DNA of 64,000 bases from Nematostella vectensis (taxonomy: Eukaryota; Cnidaria; Anthozoa; Actiniaria; Edwardsiidae). Both the position numbers and the translations under genes were made by a program. Location of the stretch: assembly GCF_932526225.1 (NCBI RefSeq), contig NC_064042.1, positions 13,839,040-13,903,039 on the forward strand, written 5' to 3'. Numbering within the stretch: position 1 is the first letter of the stretch; each line of letters starts with the position of its first letter. Shown in pieces: positions 1-12,400 of this stretch. Below the pieces are notes generated by a model. It did no database searches. It saw only the letters and a program-made list of their open reading frames with translations, and was not told where the DNA came from.

Positions 1-457
1 CGTGACCAGCTCTTGGAGTTTAAGAAAGAGAAGGACGAAAAGGACAAGCAAGGCGGTGGTCATGACGATGGCGGGGGTGGTGGCGGAGGTTTTGGCGGCT
101 TTGGAGGTTTCGGAGGGGGAGAGGTAAGTTGTAGCTTGTATAGTTAATAGTAAATTGTATAGTAAAAAAGCTCTCTTTAGAGGCGACTGAGTATTGTAGT
201 TGTTTGTGTGTGTATTTAGATAGCCTTGTGACCTCAGATGATATACTGATATATCTGTTATTTTCAATTTAGTCAAAACTCGGTGCTGGGAAGTCACGTG
301 ACCGCTCCATCTCGTCTGTTTCGGTCCATTCCTCGGGAAGGCCCAAGTCCAGTCTCAGCGGGGTGACAGAGAAAGGGACCCCAGAGCCCACCCTGGAAGA
401 GGTTCCCGAGGAACCCTCCCCGCTAGAGCAGGAACTACAGTACGAGGAGCGAATAAG
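1..457 (+). CDS. CFAP44-like exons 1-123 and 273-457 (Gly-rich and Ser/Pro/Glu linker)
   Basis: Exon 1-123 enters the window in frame 1 (first codon CGT) and encodes a charged helix followed by a Gly/Phe-rich run ending [10 protein letters not shown], then donor GAG|GTAAGT. Exon 273-457 starts after TTTAG and encodes a low-complexity Ser/Pro/Glu segment ending in YEERIR, with two bases of the last Arg codon before donor AAG|GTAAAG. The third base is supplied by the exon at 1099, which confirms the pairing. Linker character is seen directly; function is inferred. Confidence 0.7.
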
Positions 458-3400
458 GTAAAGTTATATGTTAATAGAAAACTCGCACAAAACTATTATT
501 TTCTTCTGCATTTACTGGATCAAAATCTGCGATGCATACTTGACTGTAAGTACTACAAATCTTATTAAAACTAAGAGCTGTAATATGATAGGCAACTTTA
601 AAAGATTTTTTGTTCAGGGTGGAGCTGGCCGTCTTAACACTATTTCCCAAGGCGGCAGTAGTTCCAAGTGTACATTCACCTATCTTGTCTCTCGTTCTAG
701 CTTGTCCCTCGTTCTAGCTTGTCCCTTGTTCTAGCTTGTCTCTTGTTCTAGCTTGCTCCTCGTTCTAGCTTGTCCCTTGTTCTATCTTGTCCCTCGTTCT
801 AGCTTGTCCCTCGTTCTAGCTTGTCCCTCGTTCTAGCTTGTCCCTTGTTCTAGCTTGTCCCTTGTTCTATCTTGTCCCTTGTTCTAGCTTGTCCCTCGTT
901 CTAGCTTGTCCCTCGTTCTAGCTTGCCCCTCGTTCTAGCTTGTCCCTCGTTCTAGCTTGTCCCTTGTTCTAGCTTGCCCCTCGTTCTAGCTTGTCCCTCG
1001 TTCTAGCTTGTCCCTTGTTCTAGCTTGTCCCTCGTTTTAGCTTGTCCCTCGTTCTAGCTTGTCCCTTGTTCTAGCTTGTCCCTCGTTTCCTTGTACAGGT
1101 TGAGCTACGAGCAAGACGTCCTTGTTGACCACATAAACTCCATGCTTAGAAAGTTCGATGCCGACCTTCGCACCCTCCGCCACGAGAAGATGAACACGGA
1201 GGTGGGCCTCAAGTGCGCTGACCTCCGCCAGGTCACTCTCTTCGAGGAGTTCGTACTGCTCAAGGACTTCGAGAAACGCGAAAATATTTACGCTAATAAG
1301 GTTAACACGAGGCTAGAAGAGAAGGAAGACATGCAGGACAAGGTGAGAGGCCCTAAAAATACCAACCAACAATTTACCTTTTTTTCTACACCGCGAGTGT
1401 CTTTAAACGATCGTCTGAAAACAGAGCGGTTTCAAAGATGTTTTCAATCGTCTTAGCTCGTTGTTGTAGGAAATGACCTATGTTTTTCTGGCTTGTGCAT
1501 ACTTTTCACTATCGACTCTGGCTGTTTTAGGGAACAATTGTCTATTTATGAAATCAATCTTTGCCTAGGTTGAGGACTGTCAGTTGAAGTTAGACACCAA
1601 GAAACAAGATATTGAGAAGCTACAAGACCAGGAAAAGGCTCTGCACACAACCTTTGCCACCACTCTCGGCGAGAATAACAAGTTCGAGAACTTCCTGACA
1701 AAAGTCTTTAAGAAGAAAATCAAGAGGGCCAAGAAAAAAACTCAGGTTTGTTGTGGCTTATATTCAATCGTAACGTATAATGTCTGTAATTTGTTATCCT
1801 ATTTACCCGAGGTAAATGTGTGATTACTCTTTGCTCATTCTTAATGCTCATTCTGACAAAAAATGTTAATGTACTCAAATTACTGTGATGACTTGATGGG
1901 CTAAAAGCCCCCCGCCCCCTCCATATTTTATGAACCGCTATGACCATCAAACTTATCGACAATAATCACTAGCATGCAAAGAATCGTCACGCCCTATTTC
2001 GGGTGTGGTCGAATGATTTATGACGTCACAATGACGTCATAAATGCGTTGATTGGTATTCTTTTAAATATTGCCTGAATTATCAGATATCGGGTTGAAAT
2101 CATTTTACATCATTTAGATATGTCAAAATCATCCTTTTAACTTTACAATGCAAAAAGGCAATAAAAACGTTTATAATCAATTTTTTTGGAAGAATTTCCG
2201 CCATCTTGGGTCCGCCATCTTGGATTCTTATAATTTTTGCAAAAGAAAAAAAAATCTGTAATTATTACAAAAAAAGTATTTGCATGCATGTATTACTATG
2301 CATGTATTACATGCATGTATTACTATGAGCAATAGTAATGATAAATGCATAATATTAGCTTTTAAAGTGTCATTTAGTAAATCTAGTGACATTTTCAACA
2401 ATAGCTTTGAGAGGGCAAAATTAACCCGTCCTTCCCCTCCAAATATCCGATTCTAGTGCTATTGTGAAACTTGTCACCTAAACAAAATTAAAAGGTCAAA
2501 AGAGGCATTTAAATCTGAGAAACAGGACCAAAATATAAAAAAAATCGCTACTTTTTACTTTTGGGGAAACCTATGTGTGAAAAAAACCATGGTAACATGG
2601 AGAGTCCCCTCGACATGTCAATGGCATCAAAACGTCCGCAGATTTATTTTAGAAAAAGTCAGCAAGTTTTAGCCCCTTAGCTTCTATTGTTCAGAAGTTA
2701 TAGCAATTTTCCCGTGGGTGAGGCTTAAAGAGCCCCCCCCCCCCCCCAGTCTGAATAGGGTTAAGGTGTTGGAATTAAGTGAGAGATGGCTCGAGTTAGC
2801 TAAAGCAAGCGGGTAGTTCGAGTTACCTTAGACCCTTCATGGAGTCAATTGTACCTTGTAATTGGCTGAATTCGAGCCAGTTAAGATTTAGTTCCAATTA
2901 GCAAGTAGCTTGAGTCAGCTCGAGTAAGTTAAAGTTAGCGTGTAGTTCGAGTCTTATAGAGTTCTAGTTAACGATGTAGCTCGAGTAGGTTAGCGTTTGC
3001 TAGAGTTAGTTATAGTTAGCGAGTAACTCTAGCCAGCTAGAGTTCTAGTTAACGAGTACTTCTAGTCAGCTATAGTTAGTTGGAGTAAGCGAGTAGTTCA
3101 AGCAGCTGGGGGGTTGAGTCATCAGCAGTCAACTTCACATGGAAATAATTTCCGTCACTAGACAGAGGAAGGGTCTGACGAGGATAGCGAAGATGAGAAC
3201 AGCGATGATGACTTTTCATCTAGCGACGAGGAAGACAGTGATGCCGAGGAGCTAGATGACAGTGTTTGTCCACCTGGGTGCGACCAGGCGCTCTTTGATC
3301 ATGTGAGTACGATCTAACCCACTATGCACTTCAACCCACGACTACACCACCCACCCTCTCAGAGACTAGACTAGAGTACACCACCCACCCTTTCTAAGAA

Positions 3401-6400
3401 TAGACTAGAGTACACCACCCACCCTCTCAGAGACTAGACTAGAGTACACCACCCACCCTTTCTGAGACTAGACTAGAGTACACCACACACCCTCTCTGAG
3501 ACTAGACTAGAGTACATCACCCACCCTCTCAGAGATTAGACTAGAGTACACCACCCACCCTCTCAGAGACTAGACTAGAGTACATCACCCACCCTCTCGG
3601 AGATTAGACTAGAGTACACCACCCACCCTTTCTGAGACTAGACTAGAGTACACCACCCACCCTCTCAGAGACTAGACTAGAGTACATCACCCACCCTCTC
3701 AGAGATTAGACTAGAGTACACCACCCACCCTTTCTGAGACTAGACTAGAGTACACCACCCACCCTCTCTGAGACTAGACTAGAGTACACCACCCACCCTC
3801 TCAGAGACTAGACTAGATTATATCACCCACCCTTTCGTACTAGTGTCCGCGATTCGCTGCGTCTACGACGTTAACACAAATTGTCGGGAATTTTTTTGTT
3901 AAGTTTTTTTTTTGCACAATCGCATAACATCGGCACTTTATTCACTGATAATCCAAAATTACCGTCACCACTAGGGACGGTAATTTCAGTTAATGGAGCC
4001 GGAGCCAGGCTCAAAGGTCACTCGTAAATTATATCGTATGAGTACACGTATCATGCTACGATAGCACAGGTATTACTCAATATGTTTCACGTGAGATACC
4101 TTACTATACACGTTCTTAATTCTTATTGGTCGCTATCTACCTATATAAAGCGCCACACCTAAAGTAAAGTCATTCGCTCTTTCGCTTCATAAGCTACGGG
4201 TACTGTAAAGAAACATTTGAATATGCCTAAACGTTCGCGTTTGTCTGGAGGAGATGAGTTTTCTCGCCTTTCTACCGAGGTGCTTGGTCTGCGACTACAA
4301 GCCCTCAACCTGCCCTCTGGTGGAACACGGCAGCAACAGATAGATCGCCTCCGGCAAGCCACTCGAGGCGGTGAGGAGGCTTCACCTTCAGCCCCGAGGG
4401 GCAAAGGGGGCGCCAAGCGCCCACCAGTCATCCGACGGATCCGACCACCAGTCATCCGACGGATCCGACCGGTTTTTCTGAAGCCCAGCTGTCGGTAATA
4501 CGGAAAACTGTGTCCGACGCTCTCGCAAGTTGGCGACCACCACAGCAGGACACTCCATCACCACCAGTCGTCGCAAGCGAAGGCACTCCTGGCTCGGCGT
4601 CTCCCTTGGTTCTCGATCGCCCATTGGACGAGGCACTAGAGGGCAAGATTACTCGGGGTGAGTACATCGATCTTGCTCTCCTTCTCCCCGATAATCTTGC
4701 CCACGCCGGGCCCGAATTCCAACTTGGTTTCGCCGAGAACTCGGAGAGCGTCAGGCTCTTGTGCAATAAACGACAGAGCATAGACTCATTCTATAAATGG
4801 GTCATCGCATACACGCGGTATGCGCTTACGATCGTCACGGCATTTCCAAGACGGGCCCGGGAGATGATCCAATACCAAGCGATCATTTCATCCGCGGCGG
4901 CAAAATACCGGGGTTTTGCGTGGCTCACATATGATGAGAACTTTCGCCGCTATGCCGCTCAGGATCGCTCAATTCCCTGGGATCGTGTCAATCTTGAACT
5001 GTGGACGGTAACATTCGCCGGGTTGGCTAAACCGCACTGCGCTTCGTGTTCCAGCCCCTTCCATCGCTCCGAAGACTGCCCTTCTGGTCAACACCGCCTC
5101 GCCACACACCGCTCACCGCGCATTCCTCGTAACAACGTGTGCTTCGACTTCAACCGAGTCACCGGCTGTTCCCGTCAAGCCTGCATCTACCCTCACGTTT
5201 GCCAAAAATGCGCCGACTCCCATCCCGCTCACCAGTGTCGCGCCGGAATCTCCGCATCCGCAGGCCAGCGCCAAGGCAACAGAAGCCAAGCTCCGGGTCG
5301 CCCAGCTGCACAGTAAAAGAAAGGCAACGATAAGTACACCGATTAAAATAGATCTTCTAGAACAGGAACTATCTTCCCATCCAGATCGTGAATTCGTGAC
5401 TTCCCTACTTAATTCGTTACGTTTCGGTGCCCGCATCGGTTTTGATGGCACCCAAAAGTCTCGTGTTTCACCTAATCTTATTTCAGCTCGGGTGCACCCT
5501 GAGATAATTTCAAAAAACATAGAAAAGGAGGTCAACTTAGGTCGTATGGCAGGCCCGTTCTCCGCGCCCCCATTACCTAACTTTCAATGCCACCCAGTTG
5601 GGGTAGTGCCCAAAAAACATTCGGCCGACTGGCGCACTATTTATCATTTATCTTTCCCCGAGGGAGATAGCATTAACGATGGAATTCCTAAAGACCCTTA
5701 CTCACTCCAGTACGTTAGAGTGGACGACGCTATTAGCATTCTCACCTCACTCGGCAAAGGTGCCTTTATGGCAAAAACCGACCTCAAATCGGCGTTTCGT
5801 CTAATTCCAATACACCCGAACGACTGGAATTTACTGGGGGTCCGTTGGGAGTCTCGTTATTATGTGGATTTATATTTGCCTTTTGGTTTACGCTCGGCGC
5901 CGTTTTTATTTAATCAACTCTCCGAAGCGCTAGAGTGGGTTCTTAAACATAATTACAACGTTCGTAATGTTATTCACATATTGGATGACTTTTTCGTAGC
6001 GGAGTCATCTAAACTAGGCTGTTTAGAGAGTTTCACAAGACTGCTTAAATTCTTTATCTCAGTGGGGGCCCCTGTTGTGGCTTCCAAAACAATCGGTCCT
6101 AGTACAACACTTGAATTCATGGGAATCGAGCTCGATACCCTACGTATGGAGGCGCGCTTACCTTCCGATAAATTAGAACGTCTTAAAGCATCCTTGCGGG
6201 ATTTCAAGCGAAAGCGTTCCGCTCGCCTCATAGAGCTTCAATCCTTGATCGGCACTTTGCAATTCGCCTGCCGCGTTGTTGTTCCGGGTAGAACTTTCCT
6301 TCAGCGCATCATAGATCTCACGCGTCGGGTAAATCACCGATTTCATCACGTCAAATTGAGCCACGGTTTCTTTCAAGATTTAGCAATTTGGCAGCAGTTT

Positions 6401-9400
6401 ACGGAGAACTGGAACGGCAAAGCTTTCTTCCTCGAAGAAGCAATCCGAACCAGCCCGGATATGGAACTCTATTCCGACGCTAGCGGTAGTATCGGTTTCG
6501 GCGGTTACTTCTCTGGGCGCTGGTTCCAAGGCCGATGGCCGCCTCACCTCGCCATATCCAAAAAGACAGGCATTAGTATCGAATGGCAAGAATTATTTCC
6601 TATAGTAGTAGCCTGCTCCCTATGGTGCTCCGAGTTCTCGGGCAAGCGAATTCAGTTCTGGTGTGACAATCAATCAGTCGTTCACATTGTCAACACAGGT
6701 CACTCAAAAGCGCCCAGGATTATGTCACTTATGCGTCACTTAGTAGGCATTTCCATGGCTCACAATTTTGTTGTGCGTTGTCGCTTCGTACCAGGTCATT
6801 TCAACGGCATTTCTGATGCACTTTCTCGGTTTCAGATGGCACGATTCAGAGAGCTCGCACCGGCCGCGGACCAGACCCCTTGTGTCATCCCGCCTTCGCT
6901 AATGACCCTCTAACGCGCGAGGTGAAACACTACGCTGATAAGGCCCTTGCTATCAACACCAAACGCACTTATCACGCAGGCGAGAAACAGTTCATTGACT
7001 TCTGCCTCATGAATAGGCTTTTTGACAGCCACGGAGACATTCTCCCAGCTAGTGAGAGTACTCTTATCTATTTTGTTACCTTTCTCGCGCGTAGAGTAAA
7101 GCACGGTACTATTCGCACATACTTGGCGGCCGTTCGCAACATGCACATCGAAAACGGATTCCAGGACCCTATACAGGGTCGCCTAATTTTAAACAAGGTT
7201 TTGCGGGGCATTTTACGGGTGCAGGGTCAGCACAAAACAGCTCGTCAACCCGTAACTCCACAGCTCTTAAAGGCCATTCGTCCGGTTTTGCTTAGCTGGC
7301 TAAGCGCACATGATTTCCATATGATTTGGGCGGCATTCACACTTGCCTTTTTTGGTTTTTTACGTTGTAGTGAGTTTACTTGCCCAGGCGTACGCAACTT
7401 TGACATAGTTTATAACTTATCTCCAGTCGACATAAATTTCCACCCTAACCCTTCAGCACCGCTTTACATGAAAGTCGTCATTAAGGCATCCAAAACCGAC
7501 CCTTTCAGGCAAGGCACCGTTTTGACAATCGCACGCTCCGGTTGCGACCTATGCGCCGTGTCCGCGATGCAAGAGTTCGTTCGGATCTGTGGGTACACAA
7601 CAGGACCACTTTTTCGGTTTCGTTCCGGTAAATACCTAACTCGGTCATTGGTCTCTAGCATTCTTAGAGACGCAGCACGCGCTTGCGGCCTTCCTCATAG
7701 CAGTTTAAAGGGGCACTCATTTAGAATTGGGGCGGCAAGCTGCGCTGCCGCTGCAGGCCTGCCCGACTGGCTTATCAAAGTGCTTGGTCGTTGGTCCTCG
7801 GATTGCTACCAGCTTTACGTGTTGTTCGTCAACTCGTAGTCGAGTATGACCATAGCAATACTGACAGTATAACAATGTCTAAGGGGCGGAGGGATGAATC
7901 CGCAGGTGGCTTATAAGGCCAATTCGTGCAAGAAAACCCCTTCCACAAGTCGGACACCAGTAAGAGGGGGTCATATTGGTAGGTTGGTCAGCTCTAGCCT
8001 TGCGTTTTTGGCGTTTGTTTTTGGCTGCGTTGGAGCGTTTATTTTCTGAGTGGATGGCACCTTTGTGAATCAGATTACGCCAAATCGGTCTGTCAGATGC
8101 TGCAGTTTCCCACGTTGAAACGTCGATATTGAAGTCTTTCAGATGTGATTTGATGCAGTCTTTATAGCGTTTGCGCTGGCCTCCAACTTTCCTGCTTCCA
8201 CGGCTTAGTTCACCGTACAACAGCTGTTTGGGTATTCTGGAGTCTGACATACGGCAGACGTGTCCTGCCCATCGTGTCTGAGCTTTGCGCATGGTGGTAA
8301 TGACGCTGGGGAGGTTTGCTCTCTCCAGAACCTCAGTGTTTGTGATTCTATCCTGCCAGCGGATATTTAGGATGTTTCTGAGACAGCGGAGATGGAACTG
8401 CTGGAGAAGTTTCTCATGTCTTCTGTAGATGGTCCAAGTTTCGCAGCCATAGAGAAGTGTTGTTAAGACGACTGCTCTGTACACTTTGATCTTGGTGCAT
8501 TGTGAGATGCCTCTGCGTTCCCAGACTGACTTCCTCAATCTCCCAAAGGCACTGCTTGCCTTCGCGATGCGGTTGTTGATTTCTGCATCGATGTTGGCGT
8601 TGCGGGAGAGAGTGCTGCCGAGGTAGGTGAAGTTTTCTACATCTTGAAGTCGCTGCCCCTTAACTGTGATGTTTGGTTCCTGATATGGTTTTCCTGGGGC
8701 GGGCTGATACATCACTTCAGTCTTCTTGATACTGATGGTGAGGCCAAAGTTGTCACAGGCGGATGAGAAAGCGTCCATTTCCTGTTGCATGTCATGCTCA
8801 TTGACGGCGTTGAGGGCACAGTCATCAGCAAAAAGCAGGTCCCGAATCACAGTCTCTTTGACTCTAGTGACGGCCTTCAGACGTCGTAGGTTGAACAGCT
8901 TTCCATCACACCTATACCTGATGGGGATGCCTAGGGGTGTCTCCCTGAAGGCATCAGTCAGCATTGCAGAGAACATCAAACTAAACAGTGTAGGGGCAAG
9001 GACACAACCTTGCTTGACTCCATTTGACACTTGAAAAGGGGCAGAGGTATTTCCATCATCAAGAACACGGGCCATCATCCCATCGTGAAATTGTCTAACA
9101 ATCTTTATGAACCTCTCGGGGCAGCCGAACTTCGCCATGATTTTCCACAGTCCCTCTCTGCTCACAGTGTCGAACGCTTTTGTTAAATCTACAAAAGTGG
9201 TATAGAGATCTTGATTTTGTTCCACACTTTTCTCCTGAATCTGACGTGCAGCAAAGATCATATCAACAGTTCCTCGACCTGCACGGAAACCGCATTGGCT
9301 CTCAGGGAGATGGCCTTGCTCAAGGTGTTTGAGGAGACGATTGAGAAGCAGTCGGGCAAAGATCTTTGCAGCGATGGAGAGAAGTGAAATCCCTCTATGG

Positions 9401-12400
9401 TTGTCACAAGATCGCTTGTTGCCCTTTCTCTTGTAGATGTGGACGATTGTGGCATCTTTAAAATCTTGCGGGAGGGTCTCACTTTCCCAGAGCGATTGGA
9501 ATAGCACTGTTAATTTGTGTAGGAGAGAAGGACCGCCTGACTTGAACACTTCGGCAGGGATGGCATCAGAGCCGGGGGCTTTTCCAGTCGACATCTGCTT
9601 GATTGCCTTGACAACCTCATCCTCTGATGGTGTTATGTCCAGGTCTGGGTTTATGTCCACCTGTGGAAGGCGTTGTATGGCTTCGTCATTGATGGATGAT
9701 GGACGATTTAGAACGCCATTGAAGTGTTCTGCCCATCTCTCTACTATCATGTTTTTGTCAGTGATGAGTGTTGCTCCGTCAGCGCTCAGTAGTGGGAAAC
9801 TGCCCGGTGTTGGTGGTCCAAATATACATCTGAGCGAATCGTAGAATCGTTTCGTGTCGTGTCTGTCTGCAAAGCCTTGAATTTCATCAGCTTTGTCACT
9901 CAGCCATGTGTCTTGAATGTCACGGAGTTTTAATTGGACCTGTCTGCGTTTGCTGACGTAGGCGTCTTTCTTCGAGACTGAGTTGGGATCATTTTGATGA
10001 GCTCTGAAGAGTTGCCGTTTTTCTTCCAAAAGAGCTGTGATTTTGGCATCATTTTCATCAAACCAGTCCTGATGGTTCCTGGTAACTGATCCGAGCACCT
10101 CAAGGGCAGCAGAATGAATTGTTGTCTTTAAGGAGTTCCAGTCGTTTCCAATATCCTCATTCAGTTGATTTTCTAAGCTTTCTACTAGTTTCTCTTGAAT
10201 GGAAGGGAGCTTAAGCTTGTTGACATTGAGCTTTTTCACAACTGTCTGGCCCTGTGGTCTTCTTTTGGGCTGAATATGCAAATTGGTCTTAGAAATGATG
10301 AGGCGATGGTCCGTCCAACAGTCAGCACCACACATTGCCTTAGTCACACAAACATCCCGTATATCCTTTGCTCTGTACGTACACCACAAAACATTTTATT
10401 AACTGCTGCACCAAAAATGGCGATAGTCCAGCCTGTCACTCTGACTTAAGCATCGGTGTTATTGCGCTTGGGGGGATGCATTCTGCATCTTGTGGCGGTT
10501 AGTTCTGTCTGACGACTTCCCCAAGCGGGGTTTGTTTGCTATAAGGTGTGCTTGTGCGTTTGTGGACCAGCCAATACTCTCGTCCGATCCTTCACGCGGA
10601 GTGTAGGGGAGATGAGTGAGGCCTAAAGGTCATATGCTTACACTACAGTTGCTACGTCACGCGCTAGTCGTCACGTCACGCTAACTCGCTTTCGATCGGT
10701 CTGTCTCCCCCCCATATTCTGCCATAGTCGTGCCTAGTGTATTCATTGCGTTGCAAAGCGGGCATTTCCTTTTCACGCGTAAAGCGACATTAATCCAAAA
10801 TTACCGTCACCACTAGGGACGGTAATTTCAGTTAATGGAGCCGGAGCCAGGCTCAAAGGTCACTCGTAAATTATATCGTATGAGTACACGTATCATGCTA
10901 CGATAGCACAGGTATTACTCAATATGTTTCACGTGAGATACCTTACTATACACGTTCTTAATTCTTATTGGTCGCTATCTACCTATATAAAGCGCCACAC
11001 CTAAAGTAAAGTCATTCGCTCTTTCGCTTCATAAGCTACGGGTACTGTAAAGAAACATTTGCCCACCCTCCCTCCCTTTTACTGACAGGTTTCTTTGTGT
11101 GTACAGGCAGTGTTAGCTTGGCGATCAACTGTAAACAAGTATTAAATTTATCATTGCTTTATTATTGAAATAAACCGGGGAGTATCTCCGAGAGTCTGCG
11201 GTTAGTTCTGTCTGACGACTTCCCCAAGCGGGGTTTGTTTGCTATAAGGTGTGCTTGTGCGTTTGTGGACCAGCCAATACTCTCGTCCGATCCTTCACGC
11301 GGAGTGTAGGGGAGATGAGTGAGGCCTAAAGGTCATATGCTTACACTACAGTTGCTACGTCACGCGCTAGTCGTCACGTCACGCTAACTCGCTTTCGATC
11401 GGTCTGTCTCCCCCCCATATTCTGCCATAGTCGTGCCTAGTGTATTCATTGCGTTGCAAAGCGGGCATTTCCTTTTCACGCGTAAAGCGACATTAATTGC
11501 GGTGGGCTTTTGCTTTCATCGCTAGTGAGGAGCCGGCTTTATGTCTCCGTCCCATTCTCCACTTTTACTTCCATTGTTAGTGCAAAGCCGGCTTTACGTC
11601 TCTGTCCCATTCTCCACTTTTACTTCCATTGTTAGTGCAAAGCTGGCTCTACGTCTCCGTCACATTCTCCACTTTTACTTCCATTGCTAGTGCAAAGCCG
11701 GCTTTATGTCTCCGTTCCATTCTCCAGTTTTACTTCCATTGTTAGTGCAAAGCCGGCTTTATGTCTCCGTCCCATTCTCCACTTTTACTTCCATTTTTAG
11801 TGCAAAGCCGGCTTTATGTCTCCGTCCCATTCTCCACTTTTACTTCCATTGTTAGTGCAAAGCCGACTTTATGTCTCCGTCCCATTCTCCACTTTTACTT
11901 CCATTTTTAGTGCAAAGCCGGCTTTATGTCTACGTCCCAGCCGACTTTTGAAATCACACTTTTGATTGACAGGTGTGTCAGCTGCGCGAGCGGAGACTGG
12001 ATCTAGAGGAGGAGCTAGCGGAGGAAAAGAAGACGAGTGAGAGTCTTAAGAAGGAGCTGGACGCGCTGGTCAAGAAGGCCAAGGTCATCGACAGCGCACT
12101 CAAGACCGCTGAGGCTGACCTCGAGGCATTCCAGGTAATCATCACCGTTTAAGCTCCAATAAGGTAATTATCACCGTTAAAGCTCCAATAAGGTAATTAT
12201 CACCGTTAAAGCTCCAATAAGGTAATTATCACCGTTAAAGCTCCAATAAGGTAATTATCACCGTTAAAGCTCCAATAAGGTAATTATCACCGTTAAAGCT
12301 CCAATAAGGTAATTATCACCGTTTAAGCTCCAATAAGGAAATTATCACCGTTTAAGCTCCAATAAGGTAATTATCACCGTTAAAGCTCCAATAAGGTAAT

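Larger units (their letters stand above)
3949..11497 (+). mobile_element. DIRS/Ngaro-type tyrosine-recombinase retrotransposon with split direct repeats
   Basis: Organisation is A1 (3949-4219) - gag-like ORF - RT/RNase H - tyrosine recombinase - B1 (10495-10794) - A2 (10791-11061) - B2 (11198-11497). A1 and A2 appear identical over 271 bp and B1 and B2 over 300 bp, as far as read by eye. The tetranucleotide TAAT marks the A1 start, the B1/A2 overlap and the B2 end, as expected for integration through a circular intermediate. No target-site duplication is seen, which is usual for recombinase elements. Subtracting the nested LINE leaves about 5.0 kb. The lack of a methyltransferase domain and this repeat order favour the Ngaro branch over DIRS1 proper. 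Confidence 0.85.

Noticed and set aside
7839-7860. Natural stop of the recombinase at 7837-7839
   Set aside because: The last codons derive from the 3' end of the nested LINE; the family-like tail continues at 10376.
3949-11061. LTR retrotransposon with A1/A2 as LTRs
   Set aside because: B1/B2 repeats, the B1-A2-B2 order, a tyrosine recombinase instead of an integrase, and no target duplication all contradict this.
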